Shown here one piece after another: positions 38,525 to 47,700 of a DNA stretch of 64,000 bases. The translations under genes and the position numbers were made by a program. Origin of the DNA: Iamia majanohamensis (GTDB lineage Bacteria > Actinomycetota > Acidimicrobiia > Acidimicrobiales > Iamiaceae); the NCBI RefSeq assembly GCF_028532485.1, contig NZ_CP116942.1, positions 2,108,001-2,172,000 of the forward strand. Reading direction: 5' to 3'. Each line of letters opens with the position of its first letter. The first letter of the stretch is position 1. The notes under the pieces are model-generated. The model searched no databases, was not told where the DNA came from, and saw only the letters and a list, made by a program, of their open reading frames with translations.

Positions 38525-39316
38525 ATGACGACCATCGGCGACGAACCGGCTTGGCCCGAGGATTTCCCCGTCCTCGGAGATGGCAACGTCGAGGAGGGCT
38601 TAGTCGTGCTAAGTCGATCAGGCAACATCGAGGGCCGCACGTCGGGGAGCCGCCGACCCTGCGCGACGAGGTCCTGCGACGGCTGGTCCATCGGTGTCCA
38701 ATGGGAGACCGGTCAAATGATGCACCCGTGCTCCAAGGGGTGGACATTCAATCCGTTGACCAAGTCGGTACGCATCACCCATGGTGAGATCTCCGGGCGA
38801 GATCCAGAGCTGTCGCATGACACTCAACCGGCGCCGCGCAACGAATGGCCGTCCAGAGACGAACTTCTCCGCAGGAGTGGTCGGAAAGACTGTCTCCTCC
38901 GCGAGCCCGTTCAGTCCGAGAACGAGCCCGAGCGGCCAGAGCCACGCTGGAAGAGACGCGCCTACGTCGCTGGGGGCGTGGCTCTCGTCACCGCAGTCGC
39001 TGTGGGCGTCGTCGCGTATCTCAAGCAACTGGCGGAGCAGAGCGACGAGGACGATTTGGACGACGACTACGACTCGGCCTTCGCGGACGAGGACGATGAC
39101 GATGATTGGGTCGTCGATCAGGACTTGGCGGACTACCTAGACGAGCAGGAGGAGATCGTGGCGAGATTGATCGTGGAGGTCGAGACGCTCGACGAAGACG
39201 AGTGGCAGGGGCTCTACGACCAGCTTGACCTGGATCACCAGATGAAGGCGAGCGACGATCTTGCGGAGTGGGCGGACGACGCCGTTGGTCACCCGAGCTG
39301 GCGCTCCGACGAGTGA
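38525..39316 (+). CDS. Hypothetical single-pass membrane protein with a highly acidic tail
   Basis: 263 residues if started at ATG 38525; the start is uncertain and the first ~100 residues look poorly conserved. A membrane helix at about 146-167 (AYVAGGVALVTAVAVGVVAY) is followed by an extremely acidic segment of Asp/Glu runs (about residues 172-200, such as DEDDLDDDYDSAFADEDDDD) and a helical, acidic C-terminus ending VGHPSWRSDE. Base composition is lower in GC than the chromosome around it. It belongs to the integrated element; no family recognised. The acidic tail could bind cations or a basic partner. Confidence 0.5.
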   Translation: MTTIGDEPAWPEDFPVLGDGNVEEGLVVLSRSGNIEGRTSGSRRPCATRSCDGWSIGVQWETGQMMHPCSKGWTFNPLTKSVRITHGEISGRDPELSHDTQPAPRNEWPSRDELLRRSGRKDCLLREPVQSENEPERPEPRWKRRAYVAGGVALVTAVAVGVVAYLKQLAEQSDEDDLDDDYDSAFADEDDDDDWVVDQDLADYLDEQEEIVARLIVEVETLDEDEWQGLYDQLDLDHQMKASDDLAEWADDAVGHPSWRSDE

Positions 39317-40106
39317 CCCAGCGCGTGGCGTTGGTCCGACGGCTCCCGCCCCAGTAAGGCGCAGTGCTAACGCGGGGGCAAGGAGTCGTCGGCCCGTCCC
39401 GAGAGGTGGGGCGCGCAGGCGGAGCCTCCTTCCTCCAGGCTTCCCCCAGAATCCGGCGTCCACGCGAACGGCGCCAGCTACACGCCTTCCAGATCGCATC
39501 GCTACCCCTCGCTGCGATCACAGCACCTCTGGTGCCGGTGACGAGCCCCAAGCCCGCTAAGGCGGCAGGACCAACCATCGACCCGGGGAAGATCGGGTGC
39601 TGTCGTAGCACCGAAGGGGACAGCAGACCTCGCTGCGGAACGGCTCGAAGTGCGGCGGCAGAAGAGGAGGGCGAGGCGGACTCGCAAGCGTGACGCAAGG
39701 CGGGCTAGCGGTGCGGCAGTCCCGGTTGATTCCGAGGTGTCCCACGGGCGTTCGGCTGATTAGCCCGGTCTGATCTGACGCTGCTGTGGCTTTCGTACCC
39801 GTGAAGGGGCGCGCGCGTTGCTCCACCTGGGCCGCCGCACTCACCGTCACGGCCCTCTCACGGGGGCTGTCCCTCTGCGCCGACCTCCCGACCAGGACGG
39901 CCACGTTCGACGAGTTTGCCACCGCCGACCAGGTCGCTGTCGAGAAGCCTGCCAGCGGGTGGCGTGCAGCTTCAGCGCGGACGTGGCCCGCACTCAAGCC
40001 GAGCACGTGACCGATCGGGAGGGACTGCCGCCTGGCACGTCGGCGAAGGCCACTCCGTCAAGGCGAACTCCAGCACGCTGTCTACGAGGCACCTACTCTC
40101 GGCCCA
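39317..40106. other. 790-bp stretch without a supported gene
   Basis: Lower-GC sequence inside the element. Frames of 74-149 codons exist on both strands (for example 39786-40010 plus, 39557-40006 minus) but none has a credible start signal, codon bias or motif. Probably decayed genes. Confidence 0.5.
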
Positions 40107-40790
40107 ATGGGGGCCTACACCACTCGAGTGGAGTTCGACCGGGCTCTGCGCGCAGCCAAGGCCAACACAAGATCGATCCGTACCACGCTGGGCGATCGGA
40201 CGCTCGAAGCGTGGGTGCTCCCGGCCTTCGAGGAGGCCCTCGCCGCGGCCAACGAGGACCGGTTCGGCCTGCTGACGGTGATCGGCCGGCCGAGCCTGTC
40301 CAAGAAGCGGGTGCAGTTCGTCTGCGGACAGGACCTGACCGATGTATGGAGCCGGTTCTTCGGAATGACCCCTAAGGGAACGTCGAGCCCTGTGAGCCGG
40401 CCGGCACGGCCGAAGCGGCAAGTGCGCCGACCGGTCGCCCCCGAGCGGCTGCCAGCGAGGACGCGCCAGGGATCGGTCGTGGTCCGGAAGCCGACGTCGC
40501 AAGCAGTCCCCTTGAGGGACGCAGCCTCGCTCATTGACGACGCACTCGCGCGTCGGGCGGCGGAGAAGGCAACTGCGCAGGCGAAGACAGACAAGAACGC
40601 CAAGGGAGAGCGGAGGGCGGACTCTTACCTCGACGGGGTGGTTGCGTGCCGTGAGTGCCTTCGGTCGCAAAAGCGCAGACAGCTCCCCAACCCTCGCAGT
40701 CGGGTGTGCGAGGACTGCGGGGGACAGCCTCCTTCTAGGAGCGTGCGCACGGTCTCCGGCGGAAGCCCGGGTCTCGGTCGCCGGCGGTGA
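40107..40790 (+). CDS. Hypothetical protein with C-terminal zinc-ribbon-like cysteines
   Basis: 227 residues from ATG 40107. The first ~95 residues look folded (VEFDRALRAAKANTRSIRTT, then LEAWVLPAFEEALAAANEDR). The middle is basic and Pro/Arg-rich. Near the end two CxxC pairs, C181/C184 and C201/C204, could bind zinc (ACRECLRSQKR and RVCEDCGG). No family recognised. The basic linker and zinc ribbon suggest nucleic-acid contact, but that is only inference. Codon use is less biased than in the core genes, in keeping with element cargo. Confidence 0.6.
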   Translation: MGAYTTRVEFDRALRAAKANTRSIRTTLGDRTLEAWVLPAFEEALAAANEDRFGLLTVIGRPSLSKKRVQFVCGQDLTDVWSRFFGMTPKGTSSPVSRPARPKRQVRRPVAPERLPARTRQGSVVVRKPTSQAVPLRDAASLIDDALARRAAEKATAQAKTDKNAKGERRADSYLDGVVACRECLRSQKRRQLPNPRSRVCEDCGGQPPSRSVRTVSGGSPGLGRRR

Positions 40791-41092
40791 CGAGGGCCGG
40801 CGCTTGACGCCGCATCTCCAGGTGTTCTGACCCCACATGGCTTGTATCTGTGTGTGCACCCCAGGCCGGAGCTGACCCCGCCGGCGCAGCTCCGTGACCG
40901 GGCGGCATTCATCAAGGTCACGAGGGTTACCGGGCCTGGAGGGCCGCCCAGGACGCCGTGGTGCCCGCTGCGGCGTGCATGGGTGCGCCACCAGGGGCCC
41001 ATGGGCCCGGGCAGTCAGGGCCGCTGGGCCGGTGCCCGCACGGCCGGTGTACGGGGCGGCGCGGCGGGCTGAGGGTCCACCGTCCTGGGGTG
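40791..41092. other. 302-bp intergenic stretch with two palindromes
   Basis: No gene seen. cggagctg (40867-40874) pairs with cagctccg (40887-40894) across 12 nt, a possible terminator for the preceding gene though without a T-run. gggcccatgggccc (40995-41008) is a perfect 14-bp palindrome. Confidence 0.55.
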
Positions 41093-42016
41093 GTGAGCGA
41101 CGAGACTCCCGACGTGGCCTCCACCGTCAAACTCCCCCTCGTGTCTGGCGTGAAGCTCGGCTTCGACTCGGTCGCCGGCGTGGCCGGCATCAACCCGGTC
41201 AAGATCGCCGGCATCGACAAGATGGTCGAGAAGCTCGCTTCGCTGGGTACCGGCTTCGATTCGGGGATGGCGGCCAAGTTCGCAGACGTGAACACCATGA
41301 ACCTCGCGGCGGGGCGCACCGCGTTCGCCCGGACCCAGGAGTGGGTCGCCGAGCTCTGCAGGGTGGAGGCGAAGCTGTTCGGCCCGATCGTCGATTACGA
41401 GGCGATGGGAACCAGCTCCATTCAGGCGCTGGGTGACCTGGTCTCCAAGCCGTTGGGGTCGAGCGTCGTGGCCACCTGGGCCGAGGAGCTGGGCCCCATG
41501 CCGGGGCCGAAGGCGACGGAGGCGTGGGCGAACTTGGCCGGGCCGACCTCCTCGCATCGCTCCGCCGTCCAGGAGTTGCTGAAGACCATCGGGTTCGACG
41601 CCGTTGCGGGCGTGACACGTGACCTCGGCCTGCAGGCGACGCAGGCCATGAAGGAGGTCGGGATCTTCGACTTCGCCGGCGCGTCCACTGGCTCAGAATC
41701 AGTCGCAGGGGCGTGGGCGGCCCTCTTCGACCAGGCTGCCGCCGAAGTTGCTGACCTACTCGACCCTTTGGCGGACCCTGCCGCCCGGGGCAAGGTGCAG
41801 ATCCGTTGCTTGAACGCCATCGCGGAGTTCAGGCATCTGACTCCCTCCCAGTGGGTCGCCCTGGTCGCCATTCCCGTCGAGGCGTACCTGCTCTATGCGA
41901 TTGAGGTCCCAGACCCACGACTCGCAGCCCTGAGCTGGGCCGTCTTCGCGGCCACCGTCGTCGGCTTGATCATGAGCTTGGACGAAGGTGCACAGCGGCG
42001 GCGGTACGGCGCCTAA
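41093..42016 (+). CDS. Hypothetical protein with C-terminal membrane hairpin
   Basis: 307 residues from GTG 41093. The N-terminal ~240 residues are soluble, Ala/Gly-rich and probably helical, without a known motif. Two hydrophobic segments close to the C-terminus (TPSQWVALVAIPVEAYLLYA and LAALSWAVFAATVVGLIMSL) form a probable membrane hairpin, after which only ~12 residues remain. The gene ends about 50 bp before the distal attachment repeat, so it is the last gene of the element. Earlier in-frame starts exist, but the upstream sequence is palindrome-rich and unlikely to be coding. Confidence 0.6.
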   Translation: MSDETPDVASTVKLPLVSGVKLGFDSVAGVAGINPVKIAGIDKMVEKLASLGTGFDSGMAAKFADVNTMNLAAGRTAFARTQEWVAELCRVEAKLFGPIVDYEAMGTSSIQALGDLVSKPLGSSVVATWAEELGPMPGPKATEAWANLAGPTSSHRSAVQELLKTIGFDAVAGVTRDLGLQATQAMKEVGIFDFAGASTGSESVAGAWAALFDQAAAEVADLLDPLADPAARGKVQIRCLNAIAEFRHLTPSQWVALVAIPVEAYLLYAIEVPDPRLAALSWAVFAATVVGLIMSLDEGAQRRRYGA

Positions 42017-42064
42017 CCCACCAACGGCAGCTCCGTTGTCCATGTGGGGTTGGGGTGTTGCTCG

Positions 42065-42076
42065 CCCCTCCGACAC
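42065..42076 (+). repeat. tRNA-Leu 3'-end attachment repeat, distal copy
   Basis: cccctccgacac, identical to 37779-37790. The bases before it (ggggtgttgctcgcccc) can fold like a degenerate T arm, as if more of the tRNA end was once present. Confidence 0.55.
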
Positions 42077-42241
42077 CACCACGACCAGGGCTCGGCGCCC
42101 TGGTCGTTGCGCGTCAGGCGACGTGCGGCGTCGCCCGACGGACCGGTGCGGGGGCCCGCGCCGGAGGGTGCCGCCGGTCCCCGGCCCGCCTGCGCCCGGC
42201 GGTCCAGCGAGGGAAGGCTGGCGCCTGCCAGGCTGCCGGCC

Positions 42242-43303
42242 GTGATCGACCTCGGACATCGGCGCGCCACCTGCCGGACACCTGTGGGCCACCGGCCCCG
42301 CCCGGCCGGTCGGGCGGCGGTGGCGCTCCTGGCAGGGGCGCTCCTCGCGGCGGCCACGGCGGCGGGCTGCGGGGGCGACGCCGACGGGGATGCAGTGAGC
42401 GATGCGACCACGTCGCCGTCGACCGAGGCCACCCCGACCTCCACCGAGGCGGCGGGACCCGACGATCCCGACGCTCCGGTGGTCATCGGCCACCGCGGTG
42501 CCTCGGCCGACGCCCCCGAGCACACCTTCCCGTCCTACGACCTGGCCCTCGAGCAGGGCGCCGACTACATCGAGCAGGACCTCCAGATGACCGCCGACGG
42601 GGTGCTGGTGGTGCTCCACGACGACGTGCTCCGGCGCACCGCCAGGGGCCCCGAGGGGTCGTGCACCGGGCCGGTGGCCGAGAAGACCCTCGACCAGCTG
42701 CGCTACTGCGAAGTCGGCTCCTGGTTCGAGGAGGCCGACCCCGACCAGGTCGACGCCGCCTTCGCCGACCTCGCCATCCCGACCATGGAGGAGGTGCTCG
42801 ACCGCTACGGCCCCGACGTGCGCTACTACATCGAGATCAAGGCGCCCGACCCCGACGCCGACATGGAGGAGGCCCTCCTCGCCCTGCTCGAGGACGCCGG
42901 ACTGGGCTCGCCCGAGGACGGATCCCGCCAGGTGCTGGTGCAGTCCTTCAGCGCCGACAGCCTGCGCCGCCTCCGGTCGCTGCGCCCCGAGCTCCCCCTC
43001 GTCCAGCTGACCCGAGCCGGGGAGCCGCTGGACGCGGCCGCTCTCGACCAGATCGCCGAGTACGCGGTCGGCGTCGGCCCCGCCGCGGCCGACGTGGACG
43101 CCGAGCTGGTGGAGGCGGGCCACGCCCGCTGCCTGGTGGTCCACCCGTACACCGTCGACGACCCGGCGGAGATGACCGCCCTCCTCGACCTCGGCGTGGA
43201 CGGCATGTTCACCAACACCCCCGACACGCTCGTCGACGCGAGGGAGGACCACCCCGCCCCCCTCGACCCCGAGGGCTGCGCCGAGGCCGACGGCTCCTCC
43301 TGA
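42242..43303 (+). CDS. Glycerophosphodiester phosphodiesterase lipoprotein
   Basis: 353 residues from GTG 42242. The N-terminus is Arg-rich, then VALLAGALLAAATAAGC, a lipobox-like end (AAG-C) with a Thr/Ser/Pro-rich linker after the Cys. The GDPD TIM barrel begins VVIGHRGASADAPEHTFPSY, with the metal/catalytic residues in HRG, the EQD of ADYIEQDLQMT and the His of VVLHDDVLRRT. Later strands include YYIEIKAPDP and VQSFSADSLRRLR. It would hydrolyse glycerophosphodiesters from lipid or teichoic-acid-type polymers at the cell surface. It lies just outside the element's distal repeat. Confidence 0.9.
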   Translation: MIDLGHRRATCRTPVGHRPRPAGRAAVALLAGALLAAATAAGCGGDADGDAVSDATTSPSTEATPTSTEAAGPDDPDAPVVIGHRGASADAPEHTFPSYDLALEQGADYIEQDLQMTADGVLVVLHDDVLRRTARGPEGSCTGPVAEKTLDQLRYCEVGSWFEEADPDQVDAAFADLAIPTMEEVLDRYGPDVRYYIEIKAPDPDADMEEALLALLEDAGLGSPEDGSRQVLVQSFSADSLRRLRSLRPELPLVQLTRAGEPLDAAALDQIAEYAVGVGPAAADVDAELVEAGHARCLVVHPYTVDDPAEMTALLDLGVDGMFTNTPDTLVDAREDHPAPLDPEGCAEADGSS

Positions 43304-43313
43304 GCGGCAGGGT

Positions 43314-43431
43314 CACGGGTTCTGGGGTGGATCGGCGTCGTGGGGGCGACGGGGATCCGACCCGGTCCGGCACGGGTCGCGTTCCGGGGTCGATCGGCGT
43401 CGTGGGCGCGACGGGGATCTGCCCCGGTCCG
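43314..43431. repeat. Tandem pair of ~57-61-bp intergenic repeats
   Basis: Units 43314-43370 and 43371-43431 both start cacgggt and share ggatcggcgtcgtggg/tcgatcggcgtcgtggg, gcgacggggatc and cccggtccg. They lie between the converging phosphodiesterase and esterase genes. The second unit contains ccggggtcgatcggcg (43384-43399), the reverse complement of 34980-34995. Confidence 0.8.
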
Positions 43432-43448
43432 TCAGGGGCGAGGCCGGG

Positions 43449-44528
43449 TCAGGCGGTGGCCGCGCCGGGCGGGTCGTCGGCCGGGGCCAGGTGGGTGGTG
43501 ACGAAGGCGTCCATGGAGGCGAAGACCCGCTTGGCCGGGCCGGCCCAGGGCATGAGGATCGGGAAGACGTGGAACATGCCCTCCTCCTCGTGGGTCTCGG
43601 TGTTGATGCGGGCGCCGTCGAGGTGCCCGGTGAAGGTGAGGATGCCGTCGCGGAACATCTCGTCGGCCCCGAAGGCCACGAAGGTGGGCGGGAACCACTC
43701 CGGGTCGGCGAAGGCGGCCGACACCCGGGCGTCGTTGGGCTGCACGCCGTGCAGGTAGGAGGTGACCGGGATGTTCCAGGGGAGGATGTCGCGGTCGGCG
43801 TTGTCGGTGACCGACGGCTGGTCGAGGTCGAGGTCGACCTCCGGTGAGAACAGGACCAGGGCGGCGGGGGAGGGGAGGGCCCGCTCCCGCAGCTCGCCCA
43901 TGAGCGAGGTGGCCAGCCCGCCGCCGCCGGAGTCGCCCGCCACGACCAACCTCCCCGGGTCGACCCCGTCGCGGACCAGGGCGGCGTAGACGTCGGCCGC
44001 GTCGTGCAGGCCGGCGGGGTAGGGGAACTCGGGGGCCAGGCGGTAGTCGGCGATGAACACCTCGCAGCCGGTGCCGGCCACCATGGCCCCCACGAAGGCG
44101 GCGTACATGGTGGGCGAGGTGCCGATGTAGCCCCCGCCGTGCAGGTAGAGGATCGTGCCCCGGGACCCACCGGCGCGGGGCCGGGCCCAGATGCCGGGCA
44201 CGCCGGCCACCTCGTCGGTCTCCAGGGAGACGTGGTCCTTGCCCGACACCCACGGGGGCAGCAGCACCTTGCACAGGCTGTCGAGGGTCCGCTCCATGGA
44301 CCGGAACTCCTCGATGGGGAGACCGGTGGAGTAGCCCATGAACGACCGGATGACCTGGCGGGTGAGGTTGGCCCCGGTGTTCTGCACCGGCCCCGACGGC
44401 CCGCGCCACGGCTGGCGGAACGGGACCCGGGCCAGGGCGTTCACCAGGTTCTCGGCCAGGCCCACGACGGCGACGGCGGCGACGGGGCGCGACGCGGTGC
44501 GCACCTCCGGGCGATCGGCCATGACCAT
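43449..44528 (-). CDS. HSL-family alpha/beta-hydrolase (esterase/lipase)
   Basis: 359 residues from ATG 44528; a second ATG at 44522 is possible, but TACCGT 6 nt before 44528 favours the first. The oxyanion-hole motif HGGGYIG is at 130-136, the nucleophile S200 in GDSGGGG, and D289 (GADEMF) and H320 (EEGMFHVF) complete the triad. The N-terminal ~100 residues form the cap typical of hormone-sensitive-lipase-like enzymes. Cytoplasmic, no signal peptide. It would cleave short- to medium-chain esters; the real substrate is unknown. Confidence 0.92.
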   Translation of the reverse strand: MVMADRPEVRTASRPVAAVAVVGLAENLVNALARVPFRQPWRGPSGPVQNTGANLTRQVIRSFMGYSTGLPIEEFRSMERTLDSLCKVLLPPWVSGKDHVSLETDEVAGVPGIWARPRAGGSRGTILYLHGGGYIGTSPTMYAAFVGAMVAGTGCEVFIADYRLAPEFPYPAGLHDAADVYAALVRDGVDPGRLVVAGDSGGGGLATSLMGELRERALPSPAALVLFSPEVDLDLDQPSVTDNADRDILPWNIPVTSYLHGVQPNDARVSAAFADPEWFPPTFVAFGADEMFRDGILTFTGHLDGARINTETHEEEGMFHVFPILMPWAGPAKRVFASMDAFVTTHLAPADDPPGAATA

Positions 44529-44534
44529 GCGGTG

Positions 44535-44540
44535 ACGGTA
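44535..44540 (-). promoter_or_regulatory. Leaderless-type -10 hexamer of the esterase gene
   Basis: TACCGT on the minus strand, 6 nt before the ATG at 44528. Confidence 0.5.
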
Positions 44541-44706
44541 GACGCTGGCCGCGCCAGGTCCCGGCGATGACCGAGGGTGGAGGGGATCCCGCACCGACGG
44601 GGTCGTCGACCAGCGACCGAAGCCGACCGCGGCACGCGGTCGGCCCACCACATGGCGCGGTCGGATGTGGGAGGCTCCCCGCACCCCCGAGGCCAGGGAG
44701 ACACCC

Positions 44707-47700
44707 GTGCGCCATCCCCTCCGGTCCCTCGTCGCCGCCCTGGCGGCGGCAGCCATCGTGGTCCCCGCCCCCGTGGCGAGAGTGGGCGCGGCCCCGCCGA
44801 CCCCGACGCCGCGTGCCGTGGCACCCCTCGACAACCCGACGGTCGACGACTCCTGCGGGATCGACGTCACCCTCCTGCTCGACGCCTCCGGCTCCATCGG
44901 CTCCTCGGAGGACGAGGTGCGGGGGGCCGGCGAGGCCTTCCTCGACGCCCTCGCCGACACCAGCTCCACCGCCCGCGTGCTCGACTTCGGCACCGTCGCA
45001 CGCGAGACCGCGCCGGCGACGCTGGTCACCAGCGAGAGCGTCGCCCCCGGAGGGGTGCACCGCCAGGCCCTCGACGCCTACTACCACCCGAAGCCGCCGC
45101 TGCAGCCCGGGGTGACGGGCCACCGCTACTCGGGCGGCGACCCGCAGTCGGAGTCCAGCTACCGCACGGGCTCGGACCCGCAGTACACGAACTGGGACCA
45201 GGCCCTCGACCTGGCCGGCGACGAGCCCGACGAGCTGGTCGTCTTCCTCACCGACGGGGAGCCGACGGCCCTCGACTCCGACCAGCCCGGCGACCCCTTC
45301 CACTCCGCCGGCCAGGACCCGCCCGACGTCCGCTACGGCACCGACGGGAGCAGCGCCGCCCGCGACCTGACCCTCGACCGGGCGGTGGAGGAGGCCAACG
45401 CAGCCAAGCTGGGTGGCGCCCGGGTCCTCGCGGTGGGCGCCGGCAGTGCGTTCACGTCGAGCGATGCGGTCACCCGCCTGAAGGCCGTCTCGGGCCCCCA
45501 GGTCGCCTACGACGCCCAGGACATCACCGACCTGAACAGCGTCGACGTGGCCCTCATCGAGGACTTCGACGAGCTGGCGGTGGCGCTGCGCCGGGTGGTC
45601 ACCCAGCTGTGCTCGCCCTCGCTCACCATCCGCAAGCTGGCCCAGACCCCCGACGACCCCGCCTACCAGCCGGCCGAGGGGTGGGACATGACCGTCGAGC
45701 CCGTCGTCAGCACCGCCGAGGACCCGCCCTACCGCTGGATCCTGCCGACGGCCGGTGCCCCCGTGGGCCCGCAGTCGGCGACCACCGACGATGATGGCTT
45801 CGCCGGGTTCCAGTGGGAGCCGGACCCGGCCACGTCCTCGTCGGTGGCCACGGTGACCGAGGCGGTGGAGCCGGGGTACGTCCCGCGCGACTACTCGTGC
45901 CAGTCCAAGCAGGGCGACGGCACGGTGACCACCACGGAGGGGCCGCTCGACCCCGACGACCCGACGTTCGCGCTCCCGGTCGGTCCGGAGTCCATCGTGA
46001 CCTGCACCCTCCGCAACGACTTCACCTACGAGCCCGGCATCGCCATCACCAAGGTCAACGACCCCCCGTTGGTCCGCGGTGACGGGGGTGGTGAGACCGT
46101 GACCTCCACCTACGAGGTCAGCAACACCGGCAACGCCCCCATGGCCCTCACCACGCCCGTCGACGACCGGTGCGCGGGGGTCACCTACGTCTCCGGCGAC
46201 GTCCCGCCGACCAACTCGTTGCTCGACGTGGACGAGACCTGGACCTACACCTGCGACCGGGTGGTGCAGTCGGCCCTCACCGACCAGCCCGTGAACGTGG
46301 TCAACACCGTGACCGTGGCGGGGCGCGACCCGGAGGGCACCCTCCGCACCGCCACCGCCCAGGACGACGTGGACGTCATCACCCCCGACATCGTGATCGA
46401 CAAGTCCGTCGACCAGACGGTGGTCCTGCCGGGCACGCCGGTGACCTACACCTACGCCGTCCGCACCGACGGGAACGTGGGGCTGACCGGGGTGGCGCCG
46501 ACCGACGACACCTGCGCCCCGCTGACCTACCAGGCCGGCGACGGGGGGACGGTCGGCTCGCTCGAGCCGGGCGAGGTGTGGACCTACACCTGTGGCGCCA
46601 CCATCGACGTGGAGACGCTGAACACGGTGACCGTCGAGGGCACGCCGCCACGCGGAGCGGTGGTGCAGGACTCCGACACCGCCCTCGTGCGCGTCGACGA
46701 CCCCGACCTGCGCCTCACCAAGGACGTCAGCGACGACCAGGTCTTCCCGGGCACGCCCGTCGACTACACCTTCGTGGTCACCAACCCGAGCCAGTCGATC
46801 CTCGAGCCGGTGCCGGACCGGGCCGGCTTCGTCCAGGACGACCGGTGCCCACCCGTGTACGACTCCGGCGACGTCGGTGACGACGAGATCCTCGGCCCCG
46901 GTGAGTCGTGGACGTACCGGTGCGACGGCGTGGCCATCGGCGACGACACGCTGAACATCGCCCGGGTCGACGCCTACGACGCCGAGGTGGATGTGACCCT
47001 CACCCGGCGGGCGGCGGCCCTCGTCGAGGTCCTCACCCCGCAGATCGCCATCCAGAAGGTGGTCTCGGATCCTGTGATCTACAGCGGGGACGACGTCACC
47101 TACACCTACGAGGTGACCAACCCGGGCGCCACGGACATCGACGGCACCTTCGTCACTGACGACCGGTGCGCCCCGGTCACCTACACCGGAGGCGACGACG
47201 GCGACGGGCTCCTCCAGCCCGGTGAGCTGTGGACCTACGAGTGCACCGCGACGCTGACCAAGGGCGACCCCAGCGGACCGCCCGAGACGGTGGTGAACAC
47301 CGCCGACGTGGTGGGCACGGCCACCCTCGACGGGGTCACCGGACGCCAGGTCACCGACCGCGACACCGCCGAGGTGCTGCTGATCGAACCTGTGCTGACC
47401 CTGGTCAAGGAGGCCGACGCCACCGAGGTGCGGGTCGGTCGGCCCGTGACCTGGACCGTCACCATCACCAACACCGGTGACTCGCCCCTCGTCTACCTGG
47501 CCGAGGCCGACACCGACTGCAACCCCTTGACGTACCAGTCCGGTGACGTGGGGGACGACGGCGTGGCCGACGTCGGCGAGGCCTGGGTCTACACCTGCAC
47601 CGAGCCCCTCTTCGAAGACCGCACCAACACCGCGGGTGTCATCGGCCTCGACGTCCTCGGCGGGACGCTGGTCGCCAGCGACCCCGCCACCGTGACCGTC

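Larger units (their letters stand above)
37779..42076. mobile_element. Degenerate 4.3-kb element integrated at tRNA-Leu(GAG)
   Basis: Bounded by a 12-bp direct repeat of the tRNA 3' end. It contains a serine-recombinase tail beside the tRNA, long stretches without recognisable genes, and a few orphan genes with lower GC3 and more mixed codons than neighbours. These are the marks of an old, decayed integrative element. The far boundary rests on only 12 bp, so it is less certain than the tRNA end. Confidence 0.55.
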
